Below the pieces are notes generated by a model. That model did not search any database. It saw nothing but the letters and a program-made list of their open reading frames with translations, and was not told where the DNA came from. Of a DNA stretch of 64,000 bases, positions 43,890 through 52,985 are shown piece after piece (the stretch's first letter is position 1; each line of letters begins with the position of its first letter). Made by a program: the position numbers and the translations under genes. The DNA is from Gammaproteobacteria bacterium (GTDB lineage Bacteria; Pseudomonadota; Gammaproteobacteria; DSM-16500): positions 1 through 64,000 of the forward strand of contig JAJPJI010000020.1 in assembly GCA_021324305.1 (NCBI GenBank), in the 5' to 3' direction.

Positions 43890-45131
43890 ATGCATAGGCT
43901 GGGTCAGGTTTACGAAGTAATCAATACGATGACTGACATCCAGCGCGGGTTTTTGACGCTTGATAATCCTGTGAGTCATCTTCCCCTGACATCTCCATTG
44001 AATATCAGGTTAAACCATATCATTTCTCATCTGCCTGAATTACTGCGCGCAGGAAAATTAAGACAGGAGGTTACTGCACTTAATGCTGAAATGGCAAATG
44101 CGACGATTGACATTGATGACGGGAATATTCAGCAGCAAAATGCAGCCATATTGATTCTGTTGATGATCGCGCAAGGATATGTCTGGGAAAATCCCTGCCA
44201 GCCTGAAAACATGATTCCTGCGATATTGGCCAGAAACATTTATTCCTTGTGCAAATCGCAGCAGCGCTTTCCTGCTCTGACGTATGCGGACTATGTTCTT
44301 TATAACTGGAAACTGAAGGATAGTTCGAAAGAGATCAGCCTCGATAATATTGAACCGCTCGCCACATTTACAGGGCAGTCAGATGAGGCATGGTTTATCA
44401 CTATTCATGTTGTAATTGAGGCAGTATGCGGCAAGGCTTTGGAAGCAGCCTTTCAAGCCTCCCGGCTGGCGCACGTAGTGAAAACAACCCATCAACCCTG
44501 GAGCCCAACGGTTGAGATTCAATTGTGCGAATACCTGGAAAAAATATCGCTGACATTGCAGGAAGCAATGGATATTCTGTCTAAAATGCAAGATGGCTGT
44601 GATCCGCATTTCTACTGGTCTACGCTCAGGCATTATCTGAATGGCTGGGAAAAAGTAAAAACAGATACGGATAATGATGCAAATCATGGTGTATATTTTG
44701 ACGGGGTTGTTATTCATGGCAAAATGCCAAAATTCCGCTACAAGGGTCCTTCCGGTGCACAAAGCAGTATTATGCCAGCGCTGGATGCTGCGCTTGGCTT
44801 AAATCATGATATCGATGAGATGTATCAGACATTGTTGGCATTCCAGCAATATATGCCGCCCAATCATATGCTTTTCATACAAGTCATGAAATTATCCGAG
44901 TTAAAGCATCTCATACAGACAATTAATTCAAGCAAATTAACCGAAGCATGGAAAAATGCACTACACTACCTCGGCGTGTTCAGGCTGGAACATTTGAAAC
45001 TGGTACAACAATATATTTATCATCCAGCCGAAAAACAAGGGTTATCCACGCTTGATCTGACAGGAACGGGCGGTTCACCGTTAAGCCAATACCTTGGCAG
45101 CCGCTATGAAAGTACCAGAAACAATTCTTGA
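43890..45131 (+). CDS. Indoleamine 2,3-dioxygenase-like haem protein
   Basis: A 413-residue protein of the IDO superfamily, which opens the indole ring of tryptophan or indoleamines with a haem iron. Compared with human IDO1: FYWSTLRHYLNGWEK (240-254) parallels FYNVLRIYLSGW including the substrate Arg (Arg247); YKGPSGAQSSIMPALDAALG (284-303) parallels the SGGSAGQSS loop; and YMPPNH is kept. RLEHLKLVQQYI (365-376) supplies the proximal haem ligand His368, and GTGGS (392-396) matches the mobile GTGGT loop. The N-terminal small domain is less similar. AGGATGA precedes the ATG. It lies 43 bases after prmB. Bacterial IDO relatives often have unproven substrates. Confidence 0.85.
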   Translation: MHRLGQVYEVINTMTDIQRGFLTLDNPVSHLPLTSPLNIRLNHIISHLPELLRAGKLRQEVTALNAEMANATIDIDDGNIQQQNAAILILLMIAQGYVWENPCQPENMIPAILARNIYSLCKSQQRFPALTYADYVLYNWKLKDSSKEISLDNIEPLATFTGQSDEAWFITIHVVIEAVCGKALEAAFQASRLAHVVKTTHQPWSPTVEIQLCEYLEKISLTLQEAMDILSKMQDGCDPHFYWSTLRHYLNGWEKVKTDTDNDANHGVYFDGVVIHGKMPKFRYKGPSGAQSSIMPALDAALGLNHDIDEMYQTLLAFQQYMPPNHMLFIQVMKLSELKHLIQTINSSKLTEAWKNALHYLGVFRLEHLKLVQQYIYHPAEKQGLSTLDLTGTGGSPLSQYLGSRYESTRNNS

Positions 45132-45265
45132 AATACTTAATGAAATATTAACTAAATGTTGGTAAATCTGTTATCAATTTAATATTTCATTAATCCTTAA
45201 CGAATATAATTCCCGCTCAAAAAACAGAATATTTTAACCAGAACAACAAACGAGGAATTATATTT

Positions 45266-45604
45266 ATGATGTTACGCAAAAAACTTAATACATTAACCAC
45301 CGTCAGTCAGTTACCCGGACCATCCATATTGATCATTGATGGCAAGTTGAAAGAGATTAACGATCATATCAATGGTTATATCATTCTCCTGGAACTGAAA
45401 AATTACGAAGCTAAGCATAAAATCAGCTTCGGCATCATGAATAGCAGCAATGTTGGTACGGACGAGATGACATTTCTTATCACCCGGAAAGCAGATGTCG
45501 CCGCGAAAATCCTGAAAGAAAAATTCAGCAACAATCCTGGCGTTGAGTCCTTGAATATAGCAGAACAACCAGGATTTGTACTGCAAAATAATCTAATGTC
45601 ATAA
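45266..45604 (+). CDS. Small hypothetical protein
   Basis: A 112-residue soluble protein without signal peptide. It has alternating hydrophobic stretches (SILIIDGKL, NGYIILLELKN, KISFGIMNSS, EMTFLITRK) suggesting a small alpha/beta fold, and a Lys-rich helix ADVAAKILKEKFSNN. GAGGAA lies 11 bases before an ATGATG start, and a TATAAT box stands at 45205-45210. It is 134 bases after the dioxygenase-like gene, with its own likely promoter, and convergent with bolA. I do not recognise a family. Confidence 0.65.
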   Translation: MMLRKKLNTLTTVSQLPGPSILIIDGKLKEINDHINGYIILLELKNYEAKHKISFGIMNSSNVGTDEMTFLITRKADVAAKILKEKFSNNPGVESLNIAEQPGFVLQNNLMS

Positions 45605-45635
45605 CAAAACCGAATTCATGGCATATGGATTGATT

Positions 45636-45926
45636 CTATACGCCATGATTTCCACTTCCATCCTCCGTGATAACCTTGATGCGCAAGGCGTGAATTTGGT
45701 CTGGCATCATATCTTCAAATAATGAGTAAATCTTGCGATGTGCAGCAATACGTGAGAGTCCAAGGAGACATTTGGCAGATATGACAACAGTAAAATGTCT
45801 TTGACCGCCCTGGTGTCCTACATGCCCTATATGCTGATCACTGTCATCTGTTACTTCAAGATAGGTCGGCGAGTATGTATGCTGCAAGCGGTCGTAAATA
45901 ATATCTCTTCGTGTTTTTGTATTCAT
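45636..45926 (-). CDS. bolA: BolA-family protein
   Basis: A 96-residue BolA-fold protein. The core pattern is LEVTDDSDQHIGH, then RHFTVVISAKCLLGLSRIAAHRKIYSLFEDMM, with the His used for Fe-S cluster sharing with monothiol glutaredoxins in the HRKIY helix region. BolA proteins act with glutaredoxins in iron-sulfur trafficking and affect morphology under stress. Its ATG overlaps the yciB stop (ATGA), so it is co-translated. The symbol assigns the family; which BolA paralogue is not certain. Confidence 0.92.
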   Translation of the reverse strand: MNTKTRRDIIYDRLQHTYSPTYLEVTDDSDQHIGHVGHQGGQRHFTVVISAKCLLGLSRIAAHRKIYSLFEDMMPDQIHALRIKVITEDGSGNHGV

Positions 45927-46480
45927 TTTTCAGTTTTACCCTCTATCATGTAACGTGTCAGATATAATGCCTGAAATATGCTGAAGATGAATAATGCACC
46001 AGTGACGCCATAGAATTTAAAATTTACCCAGGCATCATTGCTGAAATAATATGCGATATATAGGTTGACCGCACCCAGGGAGATAAAAAAGACGGCCCAT
46101 ATGAGGTTGAGTTTTTTCCAGATTTGATCAGGCACGGTGGCTTTGTCCTGAAACATATTTTCCATCAGGCGCTGCATAATCGGTTTTCTGGTAAAAAACT
46201 GACTGACCAGAATGGCAAGAGAAAATATCCAGAATACAACCGTGGGCTTCCATTTGATGAATATTGGATTATGGAAATACAAGGTCATGCCGCCGAAAAC
46301 CAGGAAGACAGCCAGGGTAATCAATTGTTTTTTATCCCATTTTCCCAGCAGCCAGATCCGGGTAATGACAACCTGTATGAGTGTCGTCACAATACCTGCT
46401 ACGGTTGCGATATAAATACCGTAAAATTTAAAAGCCAGAAAGAACAAAAAAACCGGGAAAATTTCAAAAAACAACTGCAT
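45923..46480 (-). CDS. yciB: Inner-membrane septation protein A (YciB/IspZ)
   Basis: A 185-residue membrane protein with five to six hydrophobic segments. Family markers are FEIFPVFLFFLAFKFYGIYIATV at the N-terminus, FGGMTLYFHNPIFIKWKPTV near residue 65, and WVNFKFYGVTGALFIF at the C-terminus. YciB is linked to cell-envelope synthesis and division. It starts 10 bases after the RND pump stop and overlaps bolA by 4 bases; yciB-bolA pairing is familiar in gammaproteobacteria. Confidence 0.95.
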   Translation of the reverse strand: MQLFFEIFPVFLFFLAFKFYGIYIATVAGIVTTLIQVVITRIWLLGKWDKKQLITLAVFLVFGGMTLYFHNPIFIKWKPTVVFWIFSLAILVSQFFTRKPIMQRLMENMFQDKATVPDQIWKKLNLIWAVFFISLGAVNLYIAYYFSNDAWVNFKFYGVTGALFIFSIFQALYLTRYMIEGKTEK

Positions 46481-46490
46481 GATTTAATTC

Positions 46491-49400
46491 CTATTCTATA
46501 GGGTTGATCGCTGGTTTTCTAAATGGTGCAAGATAAGTATAGGTGATTGGAACGACAACCAGCGAAAAAAATGTTCCAAAAAGCATACCGCCAGCGATTA
46601 CCAATCCAACTTGTTGCCGGCTTTCCGCACCAGGTCCGAATGCAAAAGCTAGCGGTAATGCGCCTAATACCATGGCGGCTGTCGTCATCAGTATCGGACG
46701 CAGGCGCAGCATAGATGCTTCGATGACAGCCTCGCGAATTGACTTGCCCGTACCGCGAAGGCGATTTGCAAAATCCGTAATCAGGATGCCATGCTTGGCG
46801 ATTAAACCAATCAATGTAATGAGGCCGATATTGCTGTAAATATTCAAACTGCCGCCGAACAGTTTCAGTGTCAGCATTGCGCCCACTACTGCAAAAGGCA
46901 CTGTGAACATGATGACTAATGGATCAATGAAACTTTCAAATTGCGCAACCAGTACAAGATAAATGAATATCAGGGCAAGAAAGAACGTGAAAGCAGTTTT
47001 TCCGTTAGATTCCAGAAAGCTCTTGGCTTCGCCAGTGAAACTATACTTCATATCATCAGGCAGGTTGTCTTTGGCAATTTTTTGCAGGGTATGAATGGCT
47101 TCAGAAATTTTGTAATTCGGGGCAAGCGTAAGATAGATGGTATCAGCGCGCAGCCGCTCATAATGTGTGAACACTTCGGGTGTGGTTGCTTCGCTGATGC
47201 TCAGCAGGCTTGATAACGGAACCATTTTGCCGTCAATATTCCGTACATAAAGCTGATTAAAAACATTGGGATTGGCGAGTGCAGTCCTGTTCATTTGCAG
47301 AAGAATATTCGCATCCTCCATTTTGCCCACGTTTCTGCCCGCTAGCAAAGTTGAAATAGTATTTGTGATGGAAGGGATAGGAACGCGCAAATCCGCTGCT
47401 CTGTCTCTGTCTATGCTCACCTGAAACTGCTCACTGTCCCACTTCAATGCGTTTTCCACATGTGCAAAGCCGGAAATTTTTTTAATTTCATCCACCATCA
47501 CTTTTGTTGCCTGTTGCAGTTTTCCATAATCGCTTGATGTCATCATTACCAGGCCCATACTGTCACCCTGGTCGCTGCTTGCGACTTCGGCGAGCGGCGG
47601 CGGTGGCGTGAACACATTGACTCTGACACCAGAGATCATGTTTGCCTGTTTTGTCAGGCTTTGAACAATTTCCTCTGTCGAATGTTTGCGTTGACCTCGT
47701 GGTTTCAATATCAATAGTTGAAAGGAGTGAGATGGTGAATAGGTGCCGCTCATGCTTAGATACGATTCAATATCCGGGATGCTCTCGTAAATCCTTTCCA
47801 TTTCACGGGCATACTTGTCTGTGTATTGATAACTTGCGCTGCGCGGCGCTGAAACAGAGACATAAATGCTGTTCATGTCTTCCGCTGGCGCAAGCTCGGA
47901 TGCCAAATATTTATAGACACCCAATCCGAGTCCTGCAATGAGCACCAGAAATATTGCAACCCATTTGCGTTTTTCCAATAGGTATTCAAGGATATGCTGA
48001 TAATGATTTTGCAATCGGGAGATTTGCCTTGCCTGCCATTCACTGTATCTGCTTGCTTCATTGGTCTTTAGGATTCGCGCGCACATCATGGGTGAGAGCG
48101 TCAGCGCAACAATCCCAGAGACAATGACAGCTCCAGCCAGCGTGAACGTAAACTCCCTGAATAAGACCCCCAGCAACCCGGGAGTAAAGGCGATTGGTGC
48201 ATAGACAGCCGCTAGTGTTAGTGTCATTGCAATAATTGGGAAAATGATTTCACGGCTGCCTTTGAGGGACGCATTGAATGCTGACATGCCCTCCTCCATA
48301 TGTCTGCTGATATTCTCAAGCATGACAATTGCATCATCAACCACCAACCCTATGGCAAGCACGAATGCCATCAATGTGATCGTGTTTATCGAAAATCCGA
48401 GAAAGTATAACAACGCAAATGTGCTTATCAGGCAGACTGGAATTGTAATGATGGGAATGAGTGTAGCGCGAAAGCTGCATAAAAATGCAAGAATGACCAA
48501 CCATACAAAAATAACTGCCTCTATAAATGATTCGTAGACACTGTGTATGGAGGCGCGGATATAATCTGCCTGATTATATATAATTCTAGCTTCCATTCCA
48601 GCGGGCAAATTGCGCTTCAGCTCAACAAACAGCTTTTGTATCTGTGACTCGACATCCAGCGGATTGGCGGTGGACTGCGGAACAATTCCGAGTGCAATAC
48701 CAGGTTTCCCGCTGATGCGAAATGACGAATCACTGTCTTCTGCATCCAGTCTGGCTTCACCGATATCTTTGAGTCTTATTACCTGATTTTGATTATCGCG
48801 AATAATGAGATCATTAAATTGTTCGGCATTTTTCAGGGAAGTATCAGCATTAACACTATAAAAACGGTCAAAGGAACGAATTTGTCCGCTGGGAATCGAT
48901 GCATTCTGGTCATGTAATAATTGTGAAACTTCATCAACAGTGACATTCGCTGAGGCCATTTTTGCAGGATCAAGCCAGACTCGCATTGCGGATACGCGTT
49001 TGCCATATACCCACACACTGCCGACTCCATCGATTGTTTCAATTGACGGCACAACATATTTATCAATGTAATCGCTTAGTTCACGTTCACTACGGTGGGA
49101 ATCATAAAACGAGATATAAAGAATGGCGTCATTGTTCGGATCCGCTTTCAGCACAACCGGATTTTGCACATCCTTTGGTAGTGATCCGCGTACACGCTCC
49201 AGGCTGCTGCGGACATCTTCCACTGCGGCATCCATATTACGACCTAGTTTGAATTTGATTGAAATCTGACTGTCACCCTGTCTGCTGACAGATGAGAGCA
49301 TTTCTACTCCATTGATTCCAGACAAGGTGTCTTCGATTACTTTGGTAACATCGCGTTCAACAAGACGTGCGCTGGCACCAGGATAGGAGGTTGAAATGGT

Positions 49401-49535
49401 TACCTGAGGAGGATTGACATTCGGTATCCAGCGAACTGGCAGATTCATAAACCCGATAACACCAATGATGGTCATCACCAAACTGATAACGATGGTAAAT
49501 GCCGGGCGGCGTATACAAAATGCGGGTAAATTCAC
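46491..49535 (-). CDS. RND-family multidrug efflux transporter, inner-membrane pump
   Basis: A 1014-residue proton-driven pump of the HAE1 class (AcrB/MexB/MdtBC relatives). It has a membrane helix at residues 10-30, two large periplasmic loops and twelve helices overall. The proton-relay motif GLVVDDAIVMLENI in helix 4 keeps both Asp, and the start FCIRRPAFTIVISLVMTIIGVIGF is typical. It works as a trimer with the adaptor encoded just upstream (37-base gap). No outer-membrane TolC-type channel is present in the window, so an unlinked one must be used. Substrates unknown. Confidence 0.94.
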   Translation of the reverse strand: MNLPAFCIRRPAFTIVISLVMTIIGVIGFMNLPVRWIPNVNPPQVTISTSYPGASARLVERDVTKVIEDTLSGINGVEMLSSVSRQGDSQISIKFKLGRNMDAAVEDVRSSLERVRGSLPKDVQNPVVLKADPNNDAILYISFYDSHRSERELSDYIDKYVVPSIETIDGVGSVWVYGKRVSAMRVWLDPAKMASANVTVDEVSQLLHDQNASIPSGQIRSFDRFYSVNADTSLKNAEQFNDLIIRDNQNQVIRLKDIGEARLDAEDSDSSFRISGKPGIALGIVPQSTANPLDVESQIQKLFVELKRNLPAGMEARIIYNQADYIRASIHSVYESFIEAVIFVWLVILAFLCSFRATLIPIITIPVCLISTFALLYFLGFSINTITLMAFVLAIGLVVDDAIVMLENISRHMEEGMSAFNASLKGSREIIFPIIAMTLTLAAVYAPIAFTPGLLGVLFREFTFTLAGAVIVSGIVALTLSPMMCARILKTNEASRYSEWQARQISRLQNHYQHILEYLLEKRKWVAIFLVLIAGLGLGVYKYLASELAPAEDMNSIYVSVSAPRSASYQYTDKYAREMERIYESIPDIESYLSMSGTYSPSHSFQLLILKPRGQRKHSTEEIVQSLTKQANMISGVRVNVFTPPPPLAEVASSDQGDSMGLVMMTSSDYGKLQQATKVMVDEIKKISGFAHVENALKWDSEQFQVSIDRDRAADLRVPIPSITNTISTLLAGRNVGKMEDANILLQMNRTALANPNVFNQLYVRNIDGKMVPLSSLLSISEATTPEVFTHYERLRADTIYLTLAPNYKISEAIHTLQKIAKDNLPDDMKYSFTGEAKSFLESNGKTAFTFFLALIFIYLVLVAQFESFIDPLVIMFTVPFAVVGAMLTLKLFGGSLNIYSNIGLITLIGLIAKHGILITDFANRLRGTGKSIREAVIEASMLRLRPILMTTAAMVLGALPLAFAFGPGAESRQQVGLVIAGGMLFGTFFSLVVVPITYTYLAPFRKPAINPIE

Positions 49536-49572
49536 AATTCAGCCTCAAGTTGTTTTTATGAATGATTATACA

Positions 49573-50604
49573 TTAACTATTCACCTTGACAGGAATTCCG
49601 TTTTTCACCTTCAACTGTCCATCTGTGATGATGGTATCGCCAATGGATAGACCCTGTAATATCTGTACATTTTCCTCAATTCGTTTCCCAATTGTTACTG
49701 TTACCGCGAAAGCCTTTCCGTCCACAACCTTGTAAACCTGTTCTCCTTCCATGACCGGAACCAAGCTGCGCGCGGGTATCATCCTAACTTTCTCTTCTGT
49801 GCCCAGGGATTGCTGGACATTGACAAACATGCCAGGCGCGAGCATGTCGGCAGCGTTTGTGACATCAGCATAAAGTGAAACAGAACGGTTTTCTGCATTT
49901 ATTGTCGGTGAGATATAGGACACCTTACCGGTAAATGTTTTATCCGGGTAAGTTGCGGTAGTGATGGAGACATCCTGTCCCAGTTTCAATAATGGCAAGT
50001 ATTTTTCGGGGACATTATATTCAATACGAAGATTCTTGGTGTCAGTCAGGGTGACGACGCTTTGCCCAGTCGTGACGTAGTCTCCAGGATTCACTTTGCT
50101 CTTTCCAACCACGCCGCTGAACGGTGCGGCAAGCTTCATCTTGTTGACCATCACAGACATTTCCTGGGCATTGGCTCTTTTTTCCTTGAGGTCTGCATCG
50201 GCTTGATCAATGGCTTGCTTGGTAATTGCGCCCTGCTTTCCAAGCAGGTTCTTACGCCTGTAGTCATTTTCGCTATATGACAATTGGGCCATCGCTGATT
50301 CATACTTGGCCTTGTAGACTGCATCATCCAGCTGGATTAGCGGTGTGTCACGTTTGACGAAGGTGCCATCCTGAAACAGGATTTTCTGTACATGTCCTGC
50401 AATTTCCGGGGTTATCTCCACGCTGCGCGCCGTGAGTGTTCCAATTGCTTTTACCTCAAGAGGAATGGTTGATTCTTTCACCTGGACTGTTTGTACCCAG
50501 ACAGCTCCCGGGTCGCTGGCTGAAGATTGCGAGCGGTATTTGACGATGCCCCAGGTCGCAGCAGCCAGCAATATGATAGAACCAATCGCAATTTTCTTTT
50601 TCAT
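49573..50604 (-). CDS. RND efflux periplasmic adaptor subunit (membrane fusion protein)
   Basis: A 343-residue adaptor. An N-terminal hydrophobic segment (KKIAIGSIILLAAATWGIV) anchors or exports it. The lipoyl half-motifs are LTARSVEITPEIAGHVQKILFQDGTFVKRDTPLIQLD and APFSGVVGKSKVNPGDYVTTGQSVVTL, separated by a helical hairpin (residues about 85-140). A beta-barrel and membrane-proximal domain follow. I chose the ATG at 50604, 10 bases after the hslO stop, because a longer form would run 95 bases into hslO. It is the partner of the downstream RND pump. Confidence 0.93.
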   Translation of the reverse strand: MKKKIAIGSIILLAAATWGIVKYRSQSSASDPGAVWVQTVQVKESTIPLEVKAIGTLTARSVEITPEIAGHVQKILFQDGTFVKRDTPLIQLDDAVYKAKYESAMAQLSYSENDYRRKNLLGKQGAITKQAIDQADADLKEKRANAQEMSVMVNKMKLAAPFSGVVGKSKVNPGDYVTTGQSVVTLTDTKNLRIEYNVPEKYLPLLKLGQDVSITTATYPDKTFTGKVSYISPTINAENRSVSLYADVTNAADMLAPGMFVNVQQSLGTEEKVRMIPARSLVPVMEGEQVYKVVDGKAFAVTVTIGKRIEENVQILQGLSIGDTIITDGQLKVKNGIPVKVNS

Positions 50605-50614
50605 GGCAAAATCT

Positions 50615-51508
50615 TCAATGTAATTGTTGAGTGGATGGCCTGTCTTTGCTTTCAAATATTTTCGCAACATCGACACGGTCATATACATATTCCCTGTTAC
50701 AGAAATCACATGTTACAACGATGGTGCGATTGTTTTTTAACTCTGCCTCAGCCTCTTCACGTCCCAGTATGTAAATAGCATCCTCACCGCGCTTGCGTGA
50801 ACAAGTGCAGTTAAACGTGATTGGAACAGATGGGAAGATGCGGATAGCTTCTTCCGGATATAATTTATTTAACAGTTGTTGATACTCCAGCCCAAGTAAA
50901 TCCTGTTCATCCAGGTTCATGGTCAATTTTGTAATATGCTGCCAATGTGGATAGATAATTTCCGTATCTATGCCGATTGCATCCCGATCGGATCCGGGAA
51001 TGACTTGCAGCAGCAAACCCGCAGCCGAGTGATCATTGACAGACAGCCATAGTTTTGTGGCCAGCTGTTCTGATTCCTGAAAATAGCCTTCTATTGATTC
51101 TACCAGTGAATTGCCGCGCCAGGAAACGATCCCCGAATACCGGCTGGTGGGTCCGGAATCCAGCATGATAACCAGCACTCCGTCGTTAAATGATTCCATG
51201 AGGTCCTCGTAAGACAGATTGCCCTTCCACTTCGCCAGGCCTCGAATATTAAAATGGTTATCGCATTGAGCCAGCAAGAGTTTTAGTTTACCTTTTCCAC
51301 GAAACTGGACTGTCAGGCGCCCATTGAACTTGATGATGGCACTTAGCAAACCGGCGACAGAAAGCGCTTCTCCTAGCAGTTTACGGATCGGTTGTGGATA
51401 ATTGTGCTGGTTAATGATGGTCTGAAAACTATCATGGAGATGGATGTATTCTCCGCGAACAGGTGACGTATCGAAAATGAATCGTTGTAAGGAATCGGTA
51501 TTTGTCAT
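50615..51508 (-). CDS. hslO: 33 kDa redox-regulated chaperonin Hsp33
   Basis: A 297-residue chaperone that is activated by oxidation. The C-terminal zinc/redox switch has the CxC and CxxC pairs, FNCTCSRKR and VTCDFCNREY, about 30 residues apart. The N-terminal domain shows RFIFDTSPVRGEYIHL and the conserved LLGEALSVAGLLSAIIKF. It protects proteins from oxidative unfolding in the cytosol. It heads the minus-strand run hslO, adaptor, pump, yciB, bolA, and is divergent from smr. Confidence 0.96.
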   Translation of the reverse strand: MTNTDSLQRFIFDTSPVRGEYIHLHDSFQTIINQHNYPQPIRKLLGEALSVAGLLSAIIKFNGRLTVQFRGKGKLKLLLAQCDNHFNIRGLAKWKGNLSYEDLMESFNDGVLVIMLDSGPTSRYSGIVSWRGNSLVESIEGYFQESEQLATKLWLSVNDHSAAGLLLQVIPGSDRDAIGIDTEIIYPHWQHITKLTMNLDEQDLLGLEYQQLLNKLYPEEAIRIFPSVPITFNCTCSRKRGEDAIYILGREEAEAELKNNRTIVVTCDFCNREYVYDRVDVAKIFESKDRPSTQQLH

Positions 51509-51694
51509 GAAAAAAACCCATTTAATTAGGTAATTATATAATAAACATCTTGATTTGTATAATATTTGGACTGGTTTAATCTCTCATCAGGAGACTATTT
51601 AACCTATACTGTAATTGATAGCAACTTTTTAAAAGATAAAGAAAAAATTAATGTAAAATCATGATCATGACTCTGAAAATAGCCTTAGGCATCC

Positions 51695-52261
51695 ATGCCA
51701 AAGAAAACGAAGATTAGTACAAGCGTTAGCAAAGAAGATATTGCTGCTTTTCATGAGGCAGTAAAAGGCGCCAAGCTGCATGTCAATGAAAAGGTGCGCT
51801 TGTCTGCGCCGGATATCAGGCGGAAGGCTTCAAGCCGCTCTCTGGAATTCAATGAGGAATCATTCAACTTTAATGAATCGCTTGACCTCGATCCGGTACA
51901 GGGAGAGGAATATATCGTCTTCAAACAAACAGGAATCTCAAACAAAATTCTTCGCAAATTACGGAAAGGCAAATATAATGTTGATGCGATTTTGGATTTA
52001 CATGGTATGTCCGTAGACGAGGCAATAGCAGCGGTAGACGGTTTTCTACAGCAATGCTTGCACAAGGGAATACGAGTTGTGCTGATCATTCACGGAAAAG
52101 GACACCACAGCCAGATGCCAATATTAAAAAACAAACTCAATCATTGGCTACGCGAAATTAATGCCGTATTAGCATTTTGCTCCGCAGCTCCTGCGCATGG
52201 CAGCCGCGGCGCTATTTATGTTTTATTGAAGCGTAATTCAGAGGAGATCCTGCTTGGATAA
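51695..52261 (+). CDS. Smr-domain protein
   Basis: A 188-residue protein with a charged N-terminal half and a C-terminal Smr domain (about 95-180). The Smr motifs are ILDLHGMSVDEAIAAVDGFLQQC, then VVLIIHGKGHHS and the last-strand GAIYVLLKR. Such proteins (SmrA/SmrB) are nucleases; SmrB cleaves mRNA between collided ribosomes. Whether this one acts on mRNA or DNA cannot be told. It overlaps the udk start by 8 bases, so the two are co-translated. Confidence 0.9.
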   Translation: MPKKTKISTSVSKEDIAAFHEAVKGAKLHVNEKVRLSAPDIRRKASSRSLEFNEESFNFNESLDLDPVQGEEYIVFKQTGISNKILRKLRKGKYNVDAILDLHGMSVDEAIAAVDGFLQQCLHKGIRVVLIIHGKGHHSQMPILKNKLNHWLREINAVLAFCSAAPAHGSRGAIYVLLKRNSEEILLG

Positions 52262-52904
52262 AAAAAGTACAATCATTATTGGGATATCAGGTGCATCTGC
52301 ATCTGGCAAAAGTTTGTTGGCTAATACAATCGTGAATGAATTAGGCTCAGACCAGGTAGTCATTATTTCAGAAGATTCATATTATAAAGACCATAGTAAT
52401 ATTCCCTTCGAAGAAAGAGCAAAAATCAATTATGATCATCCTGATGCTTTTGATCATGAATTACTCTTCAAGCATCTCATGCAGCTACAGCAGGGTAAAA
52501 GCGTAGAAATTCCGATATACAATCATTCCCAGCATATCCGCGAAAAAGAAAGCCGTCCTATTGGCAAGCATGCGATCATAGTCCTGGAAGGCATTTTGTT
52601 ATTTGTGGAACAAAAATTACGGGAATTAATGGATATACGTATATACATGGAAACATCCCTGGATATCTGTCTGATCAGACGTTTGAAACGTGATATCAAA
52701 GAGCGCGGCAGATCACTTGATTCTGTTCTCAAGCAGTATGAAGAAACAGTCAGACCCATGTATATGCAGTTTATAGACCCATCCAAACGTTACGCTGACC
52801 TCATTGTTCCGCGCGGCGGCGGTAATCGCATAGCCATCGACATGATCAAGGCAAAAATGCGGGAGTTGTTAGGAGCCTTGCAGAAAGCGAATGTCGACTC
52901 TTGA
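52254..52904 (+). CDS. udk: Uridine kinase
   Basis: A 216-residue P-loop kinase that phosphorylates uridine and cytidine in pyrimidine salvage. Walker A is GISGASASGKS; the lid and base region includes EDSYYKDHSNIPFEERAKINYDHP, a diagnostic udk stretch, and later RRLKRDIKERGRSLDSVLKQYEETVRPMY. It starts with TTG inside the smr stop region, behind AGGAGAT, and ends before a strong terminator. It forms a two-gene unit with smr. Confidence 0.96.
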   Translation: MDKKSTIIIGISGASASGKSLLANTIVNELGSDQVVIISEDSYYKDHSNIPFEERAKINYDHPDAFDHELLFKHLMQLQQGKSVEIPIYNHSQHIREKESRPIGKHAIIVLEGILLFVEQKLRELMDIRIYMETSLDICLIRRLKRDIKERGRSLDSVLKQYEETVRPMYMQFIDPSKRYADLIVPRGGGNRIAIDMIKAKMRELLGALQKANVDS

Positions 52905-52930
52905 ATATGCAGTTGATAACTGTCTAAGCG

Positions 52931-52985
52931 AGCCTGATACCGGCTCCTGGTTCTGCTTGGTTTCACGGTATCAGGCTTGATTTTT
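52931..52985 (+). terminator. Rho-independent terminator after udk
   Basis: AGCCTGATACCG (52931-52942) and CGGTATCAGGCT (52966-52977) form a perfect 12-base stem with a 23-base loop, followed by TGATTTTT on the plus strand. It lies 26 bases after the udk stop and reaches the end of the convergent FadL gene. Confidence 0.85.
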
